Of a DNA stretch of 64,000 bases, positions 61,211-64,000 are shown one piece after another. The position numbers and the translations under genes are program-made. Origin of the DNA: Oscillospiraceae bacterium (lineage in GTDB: Bacteria; Bacillota; Clostridia; Oscillospirales; JAAYXM01); NCBI GenBank assembly GCA_015067485.1, contig SVMJ01000004.1:1-64000 (forward strand), read 5' to 3'. The notes beneath the pieces were generated by a model that had not been told where the DNA came from, made no database searches, and saw only the letters and a list, made by a program, of their open reading frames with translations. Positions within the stretch are counted from its first letter, which is position 1. Each line of letters starts with the position of its first letter.

Positions 61211-63003
61211 TCTTGCACCAGCCCCTCATCTTTCGGCGCGCAGGCAAATGTGAATGTGATGGTTGTCCCCTTGCCGAGTGCGCTGTCCACGGTGATCTTA
61301 CCGCCGTGATGTTCGACGATCTCTTTTGCGATTGCAAGACCAAGCCCTGTGCCGCCGCGTTCACGCGACCGCGCTTTGTCCACGCGGTAGAAACGCTCGA
61401 ACACGCGCTTCTGATCTTTCTTCGGGATGCCGAGACCCGTGTCGGAAACCGAGATGCGCATCATATCTTTTTCTTTTCCCGCGTTGAGTGTGATGGTACC
61501 CCCATCGGGTGTATACTTCACCGCGTTGGACAGGATGTTCACCAACACCTGTTCCAAACGTTCACGGTCGCCCAAGATGACCGGAAGGTCGTCTTCCATC
61601 TCCACGATAAAGGTGTGCTTGTGGTTTTCCATTTCCATCTTCATCGCTTGGCATACGTTGTCAATGCTCTTGGCAATCGGGAAACGTGAGATCTTCCAGT
61701 CCATCTTCCGATACTCCAGACGCGAAAGAGTAAGCAAATCCTTCACGATACGTGTCATACGGTCAGTTTCATTGAGAATGACGTTACAGAAACGCTCGCG
61801 CATTTCAAGCGGAGTGTCAGGATTTTCCAAAATGGTCTCTGTATAACTCTTGACGTTGGTGAGCGGAGTACGCAGTTCGTGGGAAACGTTTGCCACAAAT
61901 TCGCGGCGTGCTTCTTCCAGTTTGAACTGCTCGGTGTTGTCGTGGATAACCGTGATGATCCCATCATCGTTGTCCCCGTACACCGCAAACATGAGTTTTA
62001 AATTACGCCCGGAAACCGCAAAATCGCGTTCCACCATCTTGTCTTTCGCAAATTTCAAAAGTTCTTCGAGCGAGATCAACTCCCCGTACAAACTCTCAAA
62101 ATTGAGTTCGTCTTCCGCAGAAACGCCTAAGAGTTCTTCCGCGATCGGATTGATGTGAACCAGCGCCCCATCGCCCGAAAACGCGGTTACGCCATCCGCC
62201 ATGTAAAGGAACAGGGTTTCCAGCTTGTTGCGTTCACCGTTGACCGTTTCAAGTGTCTGCTGCAGAGTTTCCGCCATGTTATTGAATGTCTCGGTGAGAA
62301 CACCGATCTCGTCGTTGGAATATGCTTCCGGGCGGTTTTCAAAATCACCCTTGGAAAGCCGTTTCGCACTCTTGGTGAGCGTTTCGATGGGCATGGTGAT
62401 TTGCTTGGAAAGCAGGAGACTCAGTAAAATCGAGATTGCAAGCCCGACCAGGAGCGACTGCAAAATGATGAAGAACATCTGATCGCTCAGCGCTTGCATC
62501 TGCTGTTTTGTATCACGGATGTAGACGATGTAGCGCACTTCATTCTCGTCCATAACGGGAACTGCACGGTCCCAATACGGTTGCGACAAGCGTGTCTCCT
62601 GCCCGATGCGTCCGTTGATCGCCGCGATGATGGCAGGGGTCGCCACAATGCTTGCTTCATCTTCCGAACCTGTGATCACCGCACCCGTCTTACCGCTCAG
62701 TATGTAGTAATTACGGTTACTGTTGATTCCAAGGGACGTAGAAAAAGCACCCACAGCGTCTTTGAGACGGGTTGCTCCATCTTCTGCTTTGGCTTCGTTT
62801 TGCAGCATGTGGTACATACTGTCGGTGAACACCGCATTCATCTGCCTGGTAAACTCGTCATAGTAGAACGACGAGACACGGCCGAGCAGGAACGTGCCCA
62901 CGATCGCCATGACCAAAAGGTTTAACACCATCAAAACCAGAATCAGTTTCATTTGCAGGCTGCGGAAAAATCCGCCCCATTTTTTCGTCATCTTCCCGCT
63001 CAT
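61207..63003 (-). CDS. walK: Sensor histidine kinase WalK
   Basis: 598 aa. Two membrane helices (near 14-36 and 170-195) flank an extracellular sensor domain. HAMP (about 196-250) and PAS (about 255-350) follow, then the phosphoacceptor motif ANVSHELRTPLTNVKSYTET and an ATPase with ILSNAVKYTPDGG, DTGLGIPKKDQ and GGTGLGLAIAKEIV. WalK controls cell-wall hydrolase genes and is usually essential. Overlaps walR by four bases. Confidence 0.95.
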   Translation of the reverse strand: MSGKMTKKWGGFFRSLQMKLILVLMVLNLLVMAIVGTFLLGRVSSFYYDEFTRQMNAVFTDSMYHMLQNEAKAEDGATRLKDAVGAFSTSLGINSNRNYYILSGKTGAVITGSEDEASIVATPAIIAAINGRIGQETRLSQPYWDRAVPVMDENEVRYIVYIRDTKQQMQALSDQMFFIILQSLLVGLAISILLSLLLSKQITMPIETLTKSAKRLSKGDFENRPEAYSNDEIGVLTETFNNMAETLQQTLETVNGERNKLETLFLYMADGVTAFSGDGALVHINPIAEELLGVSAEDELNFESLYGELISLEELLKFAKDKMVERDFAVSGRNLKLMFAVYGDNDDGIITVIHDNTEQFKLEEARREFVANVSHELRTPLTNVKSYTETILENPDTPLEMRERFCNVILNETDRMTRIVKDLLTLSRLEYRKMDWKISRFPIAKSIDNVCQAMKMEMENHKHTFIVEMEDDLPVILGDRERLEQVLVNILSNAVKYTPDGGTITLNAGKEKDMMRISVSDTGLGIPKKDQKRVFERFYRVDKARSRERGGTGLGLAIAKEIVEHHGGKITVDSALGKGTTITFTFACAPKDEGLVQE

Positions 63004-63701
63004 ACTGTCTGGAACAGATATCCCGCACCGCGACGGGTCAGGATATACTCAGGCTCTGCCGGGTTGTTTTCGATCTTTTCGCGAAGACGTCGCACGGTTA
63101 CGTCGACCGTACGCAGATCGCCGTAAAATTCAAAATTCCATACCTTTTCCATCAGTTCCTCACGGGAGAACACTTTATTTGGCTGGGTGGCAAGGAATTT
63201 GATGAGTTCAAACTCACGTGGGGTGAGATCGACCGGTTTCTTGTTCTTGGTAACACCCATGCTGTTGGTGTTGATGACAAGATCCCCAAAGCGGAGCACG
63301 CCCTCCTCTTGACTCGCGGTTTCGGTGTTGTCGTCGAGTACTCTGCGACGGATATTCGCCTTGATGCGTGCGAGAAGTTCGCGTCTGGAAAACGGCTTGG
63401 TCACATAGTCATCCGCACCGAGTTCCAGTCCCAACACCTTGTCCACTTCTTCTTCGCGTGCGGTGAGCATGATGATGGGCGTGTTCATGCGACTGCGGAC
63501 GTATTTGCACACTTCAAAGCCGTCCATCTTCGGAAGCATGACATCGAGCAAAATCAAATCGGGATTTTGCTCCTTGGCAAGGCGGACACCGTCTTCCCCG
63601 TCCAATGCGGAGATGACCCGATACCCTTCCTTTTCCAAGTTAAAGGTCAAAATCTCAACGATGGCCACTTCGTCTTCGATGATCAAAATTGTCTTATCCA
63701 T
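63000..63701 (-). CDS. walR: Response regulator WalR
   Basis: 233 aa OmpR-type regulator. The receiver has acidic pair EDEVAIVE, phosphoacceptor Asp in LILLDVMLPKMDG near 53 and Lys in DYVTKPFSRRELLARI near 102. The winged-helix effector domain has LTPREFELIKFLATQPN and RTVDVTVRRLREKIE. It overlaps the Nudix gene upstream by eight bases. Confidence 0.96.
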   Translation of the reverse strand: MDKTILIIEDEVAIVEILTFNLEKEGYRVISALDGEDGVRLAKEQNPDLILLDVMLPKMDGFEVCKYVRSRMNTPIIMLTAREEEVDKVLGLELGADDYVTKPFSRRELLARIKANIRRRVLDDNTETASQEEGVLRFGDLVINTNSMGVTKNKKPVDLTPREFELIKFLATQPNKVFSREELMEKVWNFEFYGDLRTVDVTVRRLREKIENNPAEPEYILTRRGAGYLFQTV

Positions 63702-64000
63702 GATGCTCCTCCTTCAACAAACGCGCGGTCTTAAGCGCACTCACCACGGTCTTCGCGTCGTGAATCTCATCACTCATGATGCGTTGCAGTAACGTTTCAA
63801 GCGGCATTTGCACAAGATTCAAGAATTCATCTTCATCGGGCGACGCTTCCCCACGGGTCAGTCCGCGTGCCAGATACAGATACAACTTTTCATCCACATA
63901 ACCGGGGGTGGGATAAATACATCCGAGCGGGATCATCTCGCGTGCGGTACAACCCGTCTCTTCTTTCAGCTCACGAATTCCACACACCAGCGGCTCTTCT
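63694..64000 (-). CDS. Nudix hydrolase, ADP-ribose pyrophosphatase-like (5' end beyond window)
   Basis: C-terminal ~100 codons only. The Nudix box end CGIRELKEETGCTA (REx2EExG core) is at the right edge, followed by LGCIYPTPGYVDEKLYLYLA, typical of NudF-like ADP-ribose hydrolases. It overlaps walR by eight bases, so it is probably the first gene seen of the wal transcript. Confidence 0.85.
   Translation of the reverse strand, partial: EEPLVCGIRELKEETGCTAREMIPLGCIYPTPGYVDEKLYLYLARGLTRGEASPDEDEFLNLVQMPLETLLQRIMSDEIHDAKTVVSALKTARLLKEEHHG

Overview
The window reads as chromosome of an anaerobic, spore-forming, low-to-mid GC Gram-positive bacterium of the class Clostridia (Oscillospiraceae-like or a related gut lineage). 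The evidence is SpoIIID, an S-layer-homology protein, HrcA/CIRCE control of dnaK, a LexA/DinR-type SOS box, a WalRK-YycHI-WalJ-RlmH cluster, pyruvate phosphate dikinase and acetate kinase. No rRNA, tRNA, CRISPR array or intact mobile element was seen. Genes are densely packed on both strands, with many 4-8 base overlaps and short gaps.

Layout. 1-15.6 kb holds two giant secreted paralogues on the minus strand (at least 2565 aa and 2404 aa), each with a heparinase II/III-like lyase core plus Ig-like and carbohydrate-binding-like modules. Between them lie a 42-codon peptide gene and the remains of an IS200-type transposase. 15.7-22.4 kb: guanylate kinase, HAD phosphatase, a transglutaminase-fold protein without a visible catalytic Cys, PPDK, nitroreductase and a PflX-type radical SAM protein. 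22.4-29.3 kb (minus): a MacAB-like export operon ending in an SLH protein, then a nitrilase-like hydrolase and MecA. 29.4-38.7 kb (plus): hisS-aspS, a four-gene Gld-like ABC system and citrate synthase. 38.8 kb: a second peptide gene, paralogous to the first, with its own promoter and terminator. 39-46.6 kb (minus): DegT aminotransferase, SOS-controlled dinB with a CBM9-like gene, mgtE, DUF1015 and a GH123-like glycosidase. 46.7-52.0 kb (plus): spoIIID, then hrcA-grpE-dnaK-dnaJ and a ribbon-helix-helix gene. 52.1-64.0 kb (minus): ackA, nagA-pgm-rlmH-walJ, murA, and yycI-yycH-walK-walR preceded by a Nudix gene cut by the right edge.

How it fits together. Giant lyases, a GH123-like enzyme, NagA, phosphohexomutase and a CBM9-like protein suggest use of amino-sugar-containing glycans (inference). 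PPDK, citrate synthase and acetate kinase are central fermentative metabolism. The wal cluster and murA form a cell-wall block. The most unusual items are the two tiny acidic paralogous peptides (8201-8329 and 38822-38917), the tandem lyases with their Cys4 motif, and a recurring TGTGATAYAAT promoter core.
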